A program made the position numbers and the translations under genes. A stretch of DNA of 64,000 nucleotides from Actinoalloteichus hymeniacidonis (GTDB taxonomy: Bacteria; Actinomycetota; Actinomycetes; Mycobacteriales; Pseudonocardiaceae): the NCBI RefSeq assembly GCF_014203365.1, contig NZ_JACHIS010000001.1, positions 4,960,001 through 5,024,000 on the forward strand. The letters are read 5' to 3'. Below, piece by piece: positions 35,428 through 44,436 of this stretch (position 1 is its first letter; each line of letters opens with the position of its first letter). The notes below the pieces were generated by a model that was given only the letters and a program-made list of their open reading frames with translations, had not been told where the DNA came from and made no database searches.

Positions 35428-36378
35428 TCACGGGCTTTCCTCCGTGGTGCGAAACGCCCGCCGGTAGGCGTTCGGGCTGGTGCCGATGAGACGTTTGAAC
35501 CGGTCTCGGAACGTGGTGGTGGAGCCGAATCCGACCTGACCCGCCACCCGTTCGACCGAGTAGTCGGTGGTCTCCAACAGGTATTGCGCCTGCCGCAGGC
35601 GCACCCGGTGCAGCCATTGCAGCGGGGTGGTACCGGTCTGTTCCCGGAAACGCCGGTTGAGGGTGCGGGTGCTCATCGCGGCATGGCAGGCGATGTCGTC
35701 GATGGAGAGCTCGGTACCCGCGTTCTCGGTCATCCACCGCAGCAGCGGCTCCAGCGAGGCGCCTTCGGGGGCCGGTTCCTCCCGGACGATGAACTGGGCC
35801 TGCCCGCCCGCGCGTTCCAGGGGCATCACCGCCTGCCGGGCCGCATCGGCGGCGACGGCCGAACCGTGGTCACGGCGGACGAGGTGCAGGCACATGTCCA
35901 GGCCCGCAGCTGCTCCGGCCGAGGTCAAGATCTGTCCATTATCGACGAACAGGACATTCGGATCGACCAGGATCGCCGGGTGCCTGCGGGCTAACTCGGT
36001 GGTGGCGACCCAGTGCGTGGTGGCCCGAAGCCCGTCGAGTAACCCGGTTTCGGCCAGGGCGAAGGCACCCGCGCAGATCGAGGCGATCCGGGTGCCCTTC
36101 GCCGCCGCGTCGATCAGCCGTTGCCGCACCACATCGGAGAGCTCTCCCACCGGGTCCTGTCCGGGCAGGATGACGGTGTCCGCCTCCGCAAGGGCGTCCA
36201 GCCCCCAGGGGACGCGCAGCGTGAACGCACCGGAGGGGACCTCGTCGGTCTCGGCGCAGACCCGCACCCGATAGGCCGGTCGACCATCGGGCAACCGGGC
36301 CCGGCCGAACACCTCAACAGGCACCGAGAGGTCGAACGGCACTACGCCGTCCATCGCAAGCACCACGACGGTATGCAT
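35428..36378 (-). CDS. GlxA-type regulator (DJ-1/PfpI + AraC HTH)
   Basis: The 316-residue protein has an N-terminal amidotransferase-like DJ-1/PfpI domain (residues 1-165, with the Cys elbow in RIASICAGAFALAETG) and a C-terminal AraC domain (220-315) with two HTH motifs, CHAAMSTRTLNRRFREQTG and VAGQVGFGSTTTFRDRFKRLIG. This architecture is often found in regulators of amino acid, polyamine or aldehyde metabolism. Targets are unknown; the neighbouring acylase is a candidate. Confidence 0.93.
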   Translation of the reverse strand: MHTVVVLAMDGVVPFDLSVPVEVFGRARLPDGRPAYRVRVCAETDEVPSGAFTLRVPWGLDALAEADTVILPGQDPVGELSDVVRQRLIDAAAKGTRIASICAGAFALAETGLLDGLRATTHWVATTELARRHPAILVDPNVLFVDNGQILTSAGAAAGLDMCLHLVRRDHGSAVAADAARQAVMPLERAGGQAQFIVREEPAPEGASLEPLLRWMTENAGTELSIDDIACHAAMSTRTLNRRFREQTGTTPLQWLHRVRLRQAQYLLETTDYSVERVAGQVGFGSTTTFRDRFKRLIGTSPNAYRRAFRTTEESP

Positions 36379-36949
36379 GGCAGGAAAGTATCCATTCGAC
36401 GGGTTCCCGCCAATACCTCGTCCGGCGGATCACGCAGAATCGAAGGGCGTAGCGGGTGACCGCTTCCGATCGGAAGCGGGCTGCCGAACGCCGGCGCCCG
36501 CCGTCGAGAGAGCACCTTCTCACGTCCGTCAACGGTCAGCCCGCTCGAATTCGTGATAAAGAAGTGCGGCTGTCCGGGCACATTTCGAGAGTTACCTGGT
36601 CAGGGGCTTGCCATTGCGCCGAATAGCGGCATCATTAGGCCGCACGGCCTATTGATCGAACATCGTGAGAGCGTTCTCATAGGTGCGCCAGCAGGTCCGA
36701 TGCGATTCCGTGATCAAGGAGTGACGATCATTTGATCAACTCTCCCGGCGCCCGTCGACGCGCCCTCCCCGATGCGTCGACGACCCACGATGCGCCCATC
36801 ACCGTCCAAGACCGGAACCGCCCGCGTCGACCCCGATCGACGTCGGACGCGGCTCCCACCAGGACGCCGGTCGCCACCTGCTCGGCATGGCAACTCTCAT
36901 CCCCCGCATGAACTCCCCGGCCTGAGGCCGGAGATCAGGAGAGACTCGC
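36379..36949. other. long intergenic region before the GH64 gene
   Basis: This 571-bp divergent gap is less GC-rich near 36540-36740. It holds one clear palindrome (36666-36679, listed separately) and the ribosome binding site AGGAGAG just before ATG 36950. I looked for a riboswitch fold and did not find one. Confidence 0.6.
36666..36679. promoter_or_regulatory. LacI-type operator-like palindrome
   Basis: TGAGAGCGTTCTCA is a near-perfect 14-bp inverted repeat with the central CG of LacI-family sites and resembles the CebR box TGGGAGCGCTCCCA. It lies 270 bp upstream of the glucanase start. A sugar-responsive LacI regulator is a natural candidate, but none is encoded in the window. Confidence 0.5.
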
Positions 36950-38125
36950 ATGGCGACCAGGAGACTGTTCCTCGGCGGACTCGCCGCGTCGGCGATCGGC
37001 GGTATCGCTCTCGCCTCCGAACTGCGCCGCGGGGTCGACACGAACGCGATCGGCGTGCGCAGGCTGGCCGTCGACGCGCACACCCTGCCGCTGACCGTGG
37101 TCAACAACACCGGCGCCTACGACAACGCCTCGATCCACATGTACATCGTCGGCGTCGACCGGATCACCGGTAACCAGGCGCGCATCACGCCGGACGGCAC
37201 GATCGTCGCCGTCTCGGAGGCCGACAACGGACCGGACGGCTGGGCCGACTACTCGATCCCGTTGGCGGGCAACGGCCCGACGACGATCAACCTGTCGAGC
37301 ATGTCCGGCCGGGTCTACTTCTCGATGGGCGAGAAGCTGAGGTTCAAGGTCAACCCCGGCAACGCGCTGGTCTACCCGGCGGGCTGGGTCTCGGCCGACC
37401 CGAACTACCGGACCTTGCACGACTGCATGGAATTCACGTTCGACGACACCGGCATGTACTGCAACACCACGATGGTCGACATGTTCAGCATCCCGATGGA
37501 GATCCAGCTCACCGGGGAGCAGTCGCAGACCGTCGGCACCCTGGTCGATGGCGGCCGGGCGGGCATCTTCAATGGAATGGCCCAGAACTCGGACTATTCC
37601 CAGCTGGTCGTCGACGACCTGCGCGTGATCGCACCGGGACACGGCATCAACTCCGGCCAGTTCTCCGGCAGCTACTTCGACCCCTACATCGACGAGGTGT
37701 GGAGCAAGTACGCGGGTGAGACGCTGACCATCAACGCCAACAACCGCACCTTCACCGGCCGGGTCAACGGCGGCATCTTCGAGTTCGACGGCGGAGTCGC
37801 CCCGATCTCCAAGCCCAGCACCTCGGACGTCTTCTTCTGCAACGGCGCCCTGCACGCACCGAACGACGGCGTGACCGGCCCGGTCGCCGCGGTCCTGGGT
37901 GCCGGTTTGAACCGCTCGACGCTGCACAACACCAACGTCCAGCCCAGCACGGACCCGGCCGCGTTCTACCAGACGCCGGTGTCCAACCACTATTCGCGAG
38001 TACTGCACGAGAACGCCGTCGACGGCCGTTCCTACGGCTTCCCCTTCGACGACGTCGCCGAGTTCGCCTCCTACGTTCAGGATCACGCGCCCACCGGCAT
38101 CACGGTGACGCTGACTCCGTTCTGA
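36950..38125 (+). CDS. secreted beta-1,3-glucanase, GH64 family
   Basis: The 391-residue protein opens with a twin-arginine signal (TRRLFLGGLAASAIGG). The GH64 domain follows: LPLTVVNNTGAYDNASIHMYIVGVD, GRVYFSMGEKLRFKV, HDCMEFTFDDTGMYCNTTMVDMFSIPMEI and FDPYIDEVWSKY, with the acidic pair of GH64 (EFTFDD and the Asp of YIDEVW) and a thaumatin-like cleft. Relatives release laminaripentaose from fungal or algal beta-1,3-glucan. No carbohydrate-binding module is attached. A strong hairpin follows the stop. Confidence 0.93.
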   Translation: MATRRLFLGGLAASAIGGIALASELRRGVDTNAIGVRRLAVDAHTLPLTVVNNTGAYDNASIHMYIVGVDRITGNQARITPDGTIVAVSEADNGPDGWADYSIPLAGNGPTTINLSSMSGRVYFSMGEKLRFKVNPGNALVYPAGWVSADPNYRTLHDCMEFTFDDTGMYCNTTMVDMFSIPMEIQLTGEQSQTVGTLVDGGRAGIFNGMAQNSDYSQLVVDDLRVIAPGHGINSGQFSGSYFDPYIDEVWSKYAGETLTINANNRTFTGRVNGGIFEFDGGVAPISKPSTSDVFFCNGALHAPNDGVTGPVAAVLGAGLNRSTLHNTNVQPSTDPAAFYQTPVSNHYSRVLHENAVDGRSYGFPFDDVAEFASYVQDHAPTGITVTLTPF

Positions 38126-38146
38126 TCGGGTCAACGCCGATCGTCG

Positions 38147-38180
38147 AACGCCGCCGTCCTCCCTGCCGGGCGGCGGCGTT
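38147..38180 (+). terminator. terminator of the GH64 gene
   Basis: AACGCCGCCG at 38147-38156 pairs exactly with CGGCGGCGTT at 38171-38180 over a 14-base loop, 21 bases after the stop. Confidence 0.8.
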
Positions 38181-38364
38181 CGGTTTCGCCGGCACCGTTA
38201 GGCAGACAACTCGGGGTGGCAGCGCAGTTCGCGCCCTTCCCGCCCGAGATCATGACTACACAGGTGACCGCATTGATCTGATTCGGACGTCGAGACCAGC
38301 CGAACGCGAGGTGAACAGCCAGCGGCTTACGCTGCGACAAGCTTGACGGCCGACCCATTTCTCC

Positions 38365-39504
38365 ATGAACGTACTTGTCATGACAAGTCATTCCGGTCTG
38401 CTCGATTCGGTGGACCTCGTGGTGGTCGGCGCGGGCATCGTCGGTCTCGCGCACGCCTATGCCGCCGTGGAGCGCGGGCTGTCGGTGGCCGTCGTCGAAC
38501 GCGACGAACGGGCGGTCGGTGCCTCCGTGCGCAACTTCGGCCACGGTTGCGTCACCGGACAGGACGGCCTCGCGCTGGACTACGCGCTCGCCGCCCGGCA
38601 CAGCTGGCTGCGGCTGGCAACGGAAGCGGGTTTCTGGCTGCGGGAGGCGGGCACGGTGGTCGTCGCGCGCGCCGAGGACGAGTATCGGGTGCTCGCCGAG
38701 TTCGCCGGGCTACGGGACGGCCAGGTGCAGCTGCTGGATGCCGCCGGAGTCCGGGAGCGGGTGTCCACCGGGCCGGACGTGGTCGGCGGCGCGTTGCTAC
38801 CGCTGGATCTGCGGGTCGATCCCCGCGAGGCGGTGCACGCCGTGGCGCGGTACCTCGCCGAGCGGGGCGTGCGATTCTACTTCTCGACCAGCGCCGCGTT
38901 GATCGAGCCCGGCGAGGTCGTGACCAGCCGGGGACGGGTCCGCGCCGCGCACGTCGTGCTCGCGGTCGGGCACGACGTGGACCGGTTCTTCCCCACGCTG
39001 GCCGAGGACCATGGGCTGCGGCGCTGCGCCCTGCACATGCTTCGGGTGGCCGATCCGCACGGCCGCGAGGTCTCCTCCGCCGTGCTCACCGGGCTGTCGA
39101 TGCTGCGCTACGGCGGTTTCGCGGTGTGCCCCAGTCTGACCGAGGTTCGCGATCGGATCACCCGGGAGAGCCCTCGACTGCTGGAGCTCGGGCTCAACCT
39201 GATGTTCACCCAGCTGCCCGGCGGCGATCTCACCATCGGCGACACCCATTCCTACGCCCGCACCCATGCGCCCTATCAGGCCGAGGACCTCGACGAATGC
39301 GTGCTCGCCGAGATCGCGCAGCTGTTGGGCGTGCCCACCTTGACGGTGCGGGAGCGGTGGCGCGGCATCTACGCCTCGGCCCCGGAACCGTTCCTGGTGG
39401 CCGCACCCGCGCCGGGCGTGCGCGTCGCCTCCGTCACCACCGGCATCGGGATGACCACCGCCTTCGGCTTCGCGCCTGCGGTGCTCGACGACCTGCTCGG
39501 CTGA
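38365..39504 (+). CDS. phosphonate-associated FAD-dependent oxidoreductase (TIGR03364 type)
   Basis: The 379-residue DAO-like flavoprotein has the FAD motif DLVVVGAGIVGLAHA near residues 17-31, the second nucleotide segment GHDVDRFF and the C-terminal VTTGIGMTTAFGFAPAV, which fit the phosphonate-linked TIGR03364 group. A member of this group was reported to oxidise N-methylated aminoethylphosphonate to phosphonoacetaldehyde. Two starts are possible: ATG 38365 (used) and ATG 38380; neither has a good ribosome binding site, and an operator-like palindrome covers the second. It opens the phosphonate cluster. Confidence 0.88.
   Translation: MNVLVMTSHSGLLDSVDLVVVGAGIVGLAHAYAAVERGLSVAVVERDERAVGASVRNFGHGCVTGQDGLALDYALAARHSWLRLATEAGFWLREAGTVVVARAEDEYRVLAEFAGLRDGQVQLLDAAGVRERVSTGPDVVGGALLPLDLRVDPREAVHAVARYLAERGVRFYFSTSAALIEPGEVVTSRGRVRAAHVVLAVGHDVDRFFPTLAEDHGLRRCALHMLRVADPHGREVSSAVLTGLSMLRYGGFAVCPSLTEVRDRITRESPRLLELGLNLMFTQLPGGDLTIGDTHSYARTHAPYQAEDLDECVLAEIAQLLGVPTLTVRERWRGIYASAPEPFLVAAPAPGVRVASVTTGIGMTTAFGFAPAVLDDLLG
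38374..38387. promoter_or_regulatory. GntR-type operator, site 1
   Basis: CTTGTCATGACAAG is a perfect 14-bp palindrome (CTTGT-N4-ACAAG). The same pattern occurs at the other three promoter regions of the phosphonate cluster. Confidence 0.7.
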
Positions 39505-39553
39505 GGTCGCGCCGCGCGGTCGGGACGGGCGCCACGGGTGAACCCTCGCCGAA

Positions 39554-39567
39554 CATGTCACTACAAG
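39554..39567. promoter_or_regulatory. GntR-type operator, site 2
   Basis: CATGTCACTACAAG fits the XTTGT-N4-ACAAX pattern with one mismatch in the left arm. It lies 82 bp before the alcohol dehydrogenase start. Confidence 0.55.
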
Positions 39568-39648
39568 AAGGTGCCAGTTCGCGAGTCTTCGCGTGATGCT
39601 GTGCATACAACGGCGCGGTGCCGGCGTGTCGGGTGCGAGGGTGACCGC

Positions 39649-40779
39649 ATGGAGCAGTCGCAGACAGCCGACGCAGGCCCGAGGACGCCTTCGATAGCCG
39701 ACGGTGTAGGCGGTCCGGCCCGCTATGCGCGTTGGGACGGCGTGGGTCGCGGCTTCACCGTCGTGTCGACGGCCGCCCCGCGAGACCTCGCGCCCGGCGA
39801 GGTGTTGGCCAGGGTGGACCTGGCCACGGTCTGCGGCAGCGACGTGCACAGCGTCTTCGGTCGCCGCAGCTCCCCCGCGCCCGGCGTGCTCGGCCACGAG
39901 CAGGTCGGCACGGTGCTCGCGGTGGGGCCGGGAACACCGCCGCTGCGGGTGGACGGGGTACCGATCGAACCGGGGATGCGGGTGGTGTGGTCGGTGGCCG
40001 CCTCGTGTGAACAGTGCGATCGATGCGAAGCGGATCTGCCGCAGAAGTGCAGGCGGCTGCTGAAGTACGGCCACGAGCCGCTCACGGATTCCTGGGTGCT
40101 CAGCGGCGGTTTCGCCACCCACTGCGTGCTGCAACCCGGCACCGCAGTGGTGGCCGTGCCCGCCGAGGTCCCCGACACCGTGGCCGCGCCCGCCTCCTGC
40201 GCGACCGCCACCGTCGCCGCAGTACTTGGTGCGGCGAATCGATCGTTGGCCGGGGCGCGGGTGCTGGTCGCCGGGGCGGGCATGCTCGGGCTGACGGCCG
40301 TGGCGATGGCCGCGCAGGCGGGCGCGCTGGTCACCGCCGTCGATCCCGATCCGGCGCGGCGCGCCTCGGCCCGTCGTTTCGGCGCCGCCGACACCCGCGA
40401 GCCGGGCGCCGATCAGGACGCAGACTCAGACGAGTTCGATATCGCCGTGGAACTGTCCGGTTCCTCGGAGTCGGTGCGCGACTGCCTTGATTCCCTCACG
40501 GTGGGCGGCACCCTGGTCTTGGCGGGTTCGGTGACGCCCAGCCCGGCGGTGGCCGTGGACCCGGAGCGGGTGGTGCGTCGGCTGCTCACCATCGTCGGCG
40601 TGCACAACTATCGGCCCGCGGATCTGCAACGGGCGGTGGACTTCCTCGCCGCCCACCACACCGCCTATCCGTTCACCGAGCTGGTGGCGGGTCGGTACGG
40701 GCTGGACGAATTAGACGCGGCGTTGGCCAGTGCCCGGGACGGCGGCGCTCCCCGGCGGGCGGTCGTGCCCACGCTCTGA
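39649..40779 (+). CDS. phosphonate-associated zinc alcohol dehydrogenase (TIGR03366 type)
   Basis: The 376-residue enzyme starts at ATG 39649, with GAGG upstream. It has the catalytic zinc set (TVCGSDVHS, GHEQVGTV) and four cysteines of the structural zinc site in SCEQCDRCEADLPQKC, then a Rossmann fold (VLVAGAGMLGLTAVAMA). TIGR03366 dehydrogenases are found in phosphonate-degradation clusters. It may reduce or oxidise a phosphonate aldehyde or alcohol intermediate; the exact reaction is not established. It ends 11 bp before the stop of the convergent GntR gene. Confidence 0.88.
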   Translation: MEQSQTADAGPRTPSIADGVGGPARYARWDGVGRGFTVVSTAAPRDLAPGEVLARVDLATVCGSDVHSVFGRRSSPAPGVLGHEQVGTVLAVGPGTPPLRVDGVPIEPGMRVVWSVAASCEQCDRCEADLPQKCRRLLKYGHEPLTDSWVLSGGFATHCVLQPGTAVVAVPAEVPDTVAAPASCATATVAAVLGAANRSLAGARVLVAGAGMLGLTAVAMAAQAGALVTAVDPDPARRASARRFGAADTREPGADQDADSDEFDIAVELSGSSESVRDCLDSLTVGGTLVLAGSVTPSPAVAVDPERVVRRLLTIVGVHNYRPADLQRAVDFLAAHHTAYPFTELVAGRYGLDELDAALASARDGGAPRRAVVPTL

Positions 40780-40789
40780 ACAGCGGGAT

Positions 40790-41551
40790 TCAGGAGACGG
40801 GCGGGCTCACCGTGGCGGGCTCACCGGTCCCGGAGCGCCCGTTTCGGGTGTTGGTCACCGTCACGGTGGCGATGTCGGAGCGGTACCGGTCGTCGGACCA
40901 TTCCAGTGGCATGCCTCGGGAATCGGTGGTCAGTCGTCGTTCGCGCAGCAGCGGGTGGCCGAGCGCGACGCCGAGCAGTTCGGCATCCCGGCTGTCGGCG
41001 GGTACGGCGTCGAAGGTGTGCCGCGCGGTGTGCAGCTCCACGCCCTGGTCCATCAGCAGCGCGTAGATCGAGCCCGCGTCGAGGTCGGCGTTGAGCAGCA
41101 GGCGGCCGACCGATTCGACGTAGCTCATCCGCTCCAGCATCGCGGGCTTGCCGTCCAGCAGCCGCAACCGGATCAGCTGCACGGCCAGGGTGTCCGGCTC
41201 CAGTTGCAGGGCTGCGGCAACCACGGGTTCCGGCCGCCGCAACGCGATCTCCTGCAGCCGTTGGCCCGGAACGTGACCGGTGAGCTCGGCGCGTCGGGTG
41301 AACGACAGGAAGGACTCGAAGGGCTGGGCTGGCACGGCGTCCAGCACGACCGAGCGTCGCCCCTGTCCGCCGCCGCCGATCAGGCCTTCTTCGCGCAGCG
41401 CGGCGAGGGCCTGGCGCACCGGTCCTCGGGAGGCGGCGAACTCCCGGCACAGCTCCGCTTCGGCGGGAAGTGCCTCGCCGACACCGATCCGGCCGCTACG
41501 AATCCGATTTCGAAGCTCGGCGGCCACGATTCGGTGCAAGGGAGTTGCCAT
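40790..41551 (-). CDS. GntR/UTRA regulator of the phosphonate cluster (PhnF-like)
   Basis: The 253-residue protein starts at ATG 41551 (MATPLHRIV). The GntR winged helix is in residues 5-70 (LRNRIRSGRIGVGEALPAEAELCREFAASRGPVRQALAALREEGLI), followed by a UTRA ligand domain (FTRRAELTGHVPGQRL, ERMSYVESVGRLLL, ATVTVTNTRN). PhnF-like GntR proteins control phosphonate transport genes. The four related palindromes in this cluster, one of them in its own promoter gap at 41618-41631, are its likely targets. Confidence 0.92.
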   Translation of the reverse strand: MATPLHRIVAAELRNRIRSGRIGVGEALPAEAELCREFAASRGPVRQALAALREEGLIGGGGQGRRSVVLDAVPAQPFESFLSFTRRAELTGHVPGQRLQEIALRRPEPVVAAALQLEPDTLAVQLIRLRLLDGKPAMLERMSYVESVGRLLLNADLDAGSIYALLMDQGVELHTARHTFDAVPADSRDAELLGVALGHPLLRERRLTTDSRGMPLEWSDDRYRSDIATVTVTNTRNGRSGTGEPATVSPPVS

Positions 41552-41617
41552 GGCGCTGAGCGTAGAAGCCCCGGGGAGTGCCCGGAACACGTCCCGGTGA
41601 ACAACCGACGTGACAAA

Positions 41618-41631
41618 GATGTCAAGACAAG
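41618..41631. promoter_or_regulatory. GntR-type operator, site 3
   Basis: GATGTCAAGACAAG fits the same 14-bp pattern with two arm mismatches. It lies in the divergent gap between the GntR gene and the phosphonatase-like gene, so it can control both. Confidence 0.6.
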
Positions 41632-41742
41632 TTGGTTGACGGTGGGGTCTCCGGGTGCCACCGTGGCCCCGCCGGATCGACGCGAGGCAGTGCCGCGCCC
41701 GGATTTCCCCTGATCATCGCCACCCGCTAGCAAGGAGCCATC

Positions 41743-42396
41743 GTGATCGAACTCGTCGCACTCGATATCGCCGGAACCACCGTGGCGGAGGGCGGTGCGG
41801 TCTATCGGGTGCTCGCCGAGGTCGTCGCCGACCACGGCACGCCCGCCGCCCCCGCCGAGATCCAGCGGTGGATGGGCGCCGACAAGCGGGCGGCGCTCGC
41901 GGAGCTCACCGGCGATCCGGATTCCACCGAGCGGTTGCACGACGAGTTCGTCGCGCGACTGCGCGCCGCCTATGTCGAGACGCCGCCGAAGCCGGTTCCC
42001 GGTGTGCCCGAGGCGCTGGCTCTGCTGCGCGAGAAGGGCATTCGGGTGGCCCTGACCACGGGTTTCGATCACCAGGTGACCGATCCGCTGTTGGCGGCCA
42101 TCGGTTGGCGGGTCGGCGATCAGCTGGACGCCGTGGTGTGTGCCGACGACGTGGCCGCCGGGCGCCCCGAGCCGCACATGATCCGGCGGGCGATGGAGCT
42201 GACCGGGGTCACCGACCCGCAACGGGTGCTGGCGGCGGGCGACACCGTGCTGGACATCCGCGCGGGCCGGGCCGCCGAGGCCGCGCTGGTGGTCGGGGTG
42301 CTCTCGGGTGCGCAGAGCCGATCCGAACTGGAGCCGGAGAACCCGACGGAGATCCTCGCCGACGTGTCGGAGATCCCCGCGCTGTTGCAGCTCTGA
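41743..42396 (+). CDS. phosphonatase-like HAD hydrolase (TIGR03351 type)
   Basis: The 217-residue enzyme starts at GTG 41743, with AAGGAG upstream. It has the HAD nucleophile D8 in DIAGTT (with Ala10, as in PhnX), the TTGFDH threonine motif and the ADDVAAGRPEP and AAGDTVLD acidic motifs. A lysine, K48, in MGADKRA lines up with the MGxxK lysine that forms a Schiff base with phosphonoacetaldehyde in PhnX. Together these residues fit cleavage of the carbon-phosphorus bond of phosphonoacetaldehyde, giving acetaldehyde and phosphate. Confidence 0.9.
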   Translation: MIELVALDIAGTTVAEGGAVYRVLAEVVADHGTPAAPAEIQRWMGADKRAALAELTGDPDSTERLHDEFVARLRAAYVETPPKPVPGVPEALALLREKGIRVALTTGFDHQVTDPLLAAIGWRVGDQLDAVVCADDVAAGRPEPHMIRRAMELTGVTDPQRVLAAGDTVLDIRAGRAAEAALVVGVLSGAQSRSELEPENPTEILADVSEIPALLQL

Positions 42397-42581
42397 ACCG
42401 GGGCGCGCTCCGGCGACGGCGACACATGTGAACAGGCACTTTCCGTGGCCGGGATTCTGCATCGTCGAGGATCCCGGCCGCTGCTTTCCACCGGTGGCGC
42501 CCGCCTCGGTCCGGTTTCGGAATCCGGTGGTCACGTCGAACTTGTGGCTGCCTGTTCACTCCGGCGCCACTTCGACGAGAA

Positions 42582-42595
42582 GTTGTAGAGACAAC
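42582..42595. promoter_or_regulatory. GntR-type operator, site 4
   Basis: GTTGTAGAGACAAC has perfect 5-bp arms (GTTGT and ACAAC) and lies 73 bp before the PhnD start, where it can control the transport operon. Confidence 0.65.
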
Positions 42596-42668
42596 ATGAG
42601 TGGAGTCTTGCGTTATCGGCCGACGAGCCACGTCACCGACATTCCGCCACCGCTCTGGAGTTCAGCGC

Positions 42669-43622
42669 ATGAAGCACCTGACCCGATCTCGCCGGGCGGC
42701 CACCGCAGCGGCTGCCTTCCTCGCGGCAGCGGCCGTGACCGGTTGCGGCGCCAGCGCCGTCTCCGACGACCCGGCAGGCAACCCCGCCGATCCGGACACC
42801 CTGGTCTTCGCCGCAGTGCCCGCCGAGGAGTCGTCCAGCCTGCAGCAGAGCTACGACGCCGTGATCGCGATGTTGGAGCAGGAGACGGGCAAGACCATCG
42901 AATTCCGGCAGGCAACCGACTACGCCGCCGTGATCGAGGGGCAGCTCGCCGGGCAGGTGCACATCGCGCAGTACGGTCCGCTGTCCTTCGTGCTGGCTCA
43001 GAGCGAGGGCGCGCAGGTCAGCCCGGTCGGCGCCTATGTGGACGCCGAGGGCGACGACCCGGGTTACGTCTCCTACGGCTTCGCCAACCCCGATGCGGGC
43101 ATCGAGTCGATCGAGGACTTCGCGGGCCGCACGGTCTGTTTCGTCGAGCCGAACTCGACCTCCGGCTACCTCTATCCCAGCGCCGGACTGATCGAGGCGG
43201 GCATCGACCCGGAGGAGGACATCACCGCCGTCTACGCGGGTTCCCACGACGCCGCCGTACTGGAGGTCGCCGCGGGCCGCTGCGACGCGGGTTTCGCCTT
43301 CGACTCCATGGTCGACAACCAGCTCATCGACTCCGGTGACATCGCCCCCGGCGACATCGAGAAGGTCTGGAAGTCCCCGATCATCCCCGGTTCGCCCGCC
43401 GCGATCAGCGACCAGCTGGCGCCGGAGTTGCGGGAGACGCTGAGCACCGCCTTCCGGGAGAAGGCCAACAGCGACTACCTGCTGGCGAACGGGTTCTGTG
43501 AGGGCGACTGCCCTATCGGCGACGAGGACGCCTGGGGCTACGCGGCCGTGGACGACTCGACGTATGAGCCGGTGCGCGAGGTCTGCGACGTCACCCAGAA
43601 CCAGAACTGTCTCGAAGGATGA
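42669..43622 (+). CDS. phnD: phosphonate ABC transporter binding lipoprotein
   Basis: The 317-residue lipoprotein starts at ATG 42669. A signal with lipobox AVTGC precedes a PhnD-type type II binding fold: TLVFAAVPAEESSSLQQSYDAVIAMLEQETGK, FRQATDYAAVIEGQLAGQVHIAQYGPLSFVLA, FVEPNSTSGYLYP and SHDAAVLEVAAGRCDAGFAFDSMVD. The family binds phosphonates or phosphite. The stop overlaps the PhnC start by 4 bp. Confidence 0.93.
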   Translation: MKHLTRSRRAATAAAAFLAAAAVTGCGASAVSDDPAGNPADPDTLVFAAVPAEESSSLQQSYDAVIAMLEQETGKTIEFRQATDYAAVIEGQLAGQVHIAQYGPLSFVLAQSEGAQVSPVGAYVDAEGDDPGYVSYGFANPDAGIESIEDFAGRTVCFVEPNSTSGYLYPSAGLIEAGIDPEEDITAVYAGSHDAAVLEVAAGRCDAGFAFDSMVDNQLIDSGDIAPGDIEKVWKSPIIPGSPAAISDQLAPELRETLSTAFREKANSDYLLANGFCEGDCPIGDEDAWGYAAVDDSTYEPVREVCDVTQNQNCLEG

Positions 43623-44407
43623 GTGCCGCAGCGGAGCCCGCCGTCGTCCTGGACGGCGTGACCAGGCGATTCGGCGCCGACGTCCTCGCGCTCGACGAGG
43701 TGTCGCTCACGGTGGCGCCGGGTGAGGTCGTGGTCCTGCTCGGTCTCTCGGGCTCGGGCAAGTCGACACTGCTGCGTCACGTCGACGGCCTGCAACAGCC
43801 CAGTTCGGGCACCGTCCGCACCCTGGGCACCGATGTCGGCGTCGCCCGGGGCGGCCGGCTGCGCGAGCTGCGGCGGCGGGTCGGCTTCGTGTTCCAGCAG
43901 TTCGACCTCGTGGGCAGCCGGACGGTGCTGGAGAACGTCTGCACGGGGGCGCTCGGACGGCTGCGCGGGCCGCGCCTCGGGTTGGGCACCTATCCCCGGG
44001 CGCTGCGCCGGGAGGCCCTGGCCCATCTCGACCGGGTGGGGTTGGCCGACCGCGCTTTCCAGCGGGCCGACACGCTGTCCGGTGGCCAGCAGCAGCGGGT
44101 CGCGGTGGCGCGGGCGTTGATGCAGCAGCCGGAGATCCTGCTCGCCGACGAACCGGTCGCCTCGCTGGACCCGGAGTCGGCTCACCAGGTGATGGAGTTG
44201 CTGCGCACCATCAGCCGGGAGAACTCGCTGACCGTGTTGTGCAGCCTGCATCAGGTCGATCTTGCCCTGAACTGGGGTGATCGGCTCGTGGGGCTGCGTA
44301 ATGGTCGGGTGGTCCTCGACCTGCCGACGAGCGGCCTGGATCGCGACCAGGTCATGTCCGTCTACTCCCGTGTCGGTGCCGACGCCGGGCTGTCCCCCAC
44401 CGCCTGA
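43619..44407 (+). CDS. phnC: phosphonate ABC transporter ATPase
   Basis: The 262-residue ATPase overlaps phnD by 4 bp (ATGA). Walker A GLSGSGKST, Q-loop FQQFDLVG, signature LSGGQQQR, Walker B ILLADEP and the H-loop SLHQVD are intact. The PhnC-typical insert between Walker A and signature (GALGRLRGPRLGLGTYPRALRREAL) is present. It powers uptake with the PhnE fusion. Confidence 0.95.
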   Translation: MSAAAEPAVVLDGVTRRFGADVLALDEVSLTVAPGEVVVLLGLSGSGKSTLLRHVDGLQQPSSGTVRTLGTDVGVARGGRLRELRRRVGFVFQQFDLVGSRTVLENVCTGALGRLRGPRLGLGTYPRALRREALAHLDRVGLADRAFQRADTLSGGQQQRVAVARALMQQPEILLADEPVASLDPESAHQVMELLRTISRENSLTVLCSLHQVDLALNWGDRLVGLRNGRVVLDLPTSGLDRDQVMSVYSRVGADAGLSPTA

Positions 44408-44436
44408 TCCGGTCCGGCCGACTCGAAAGTGCCCTG

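Noticed and set aside
36379-36949. Riboswitch before the GH64 gene (c-di-AMP type considered)
   Set aside because: The conserved paired elements and linker sequences of that class were not found.
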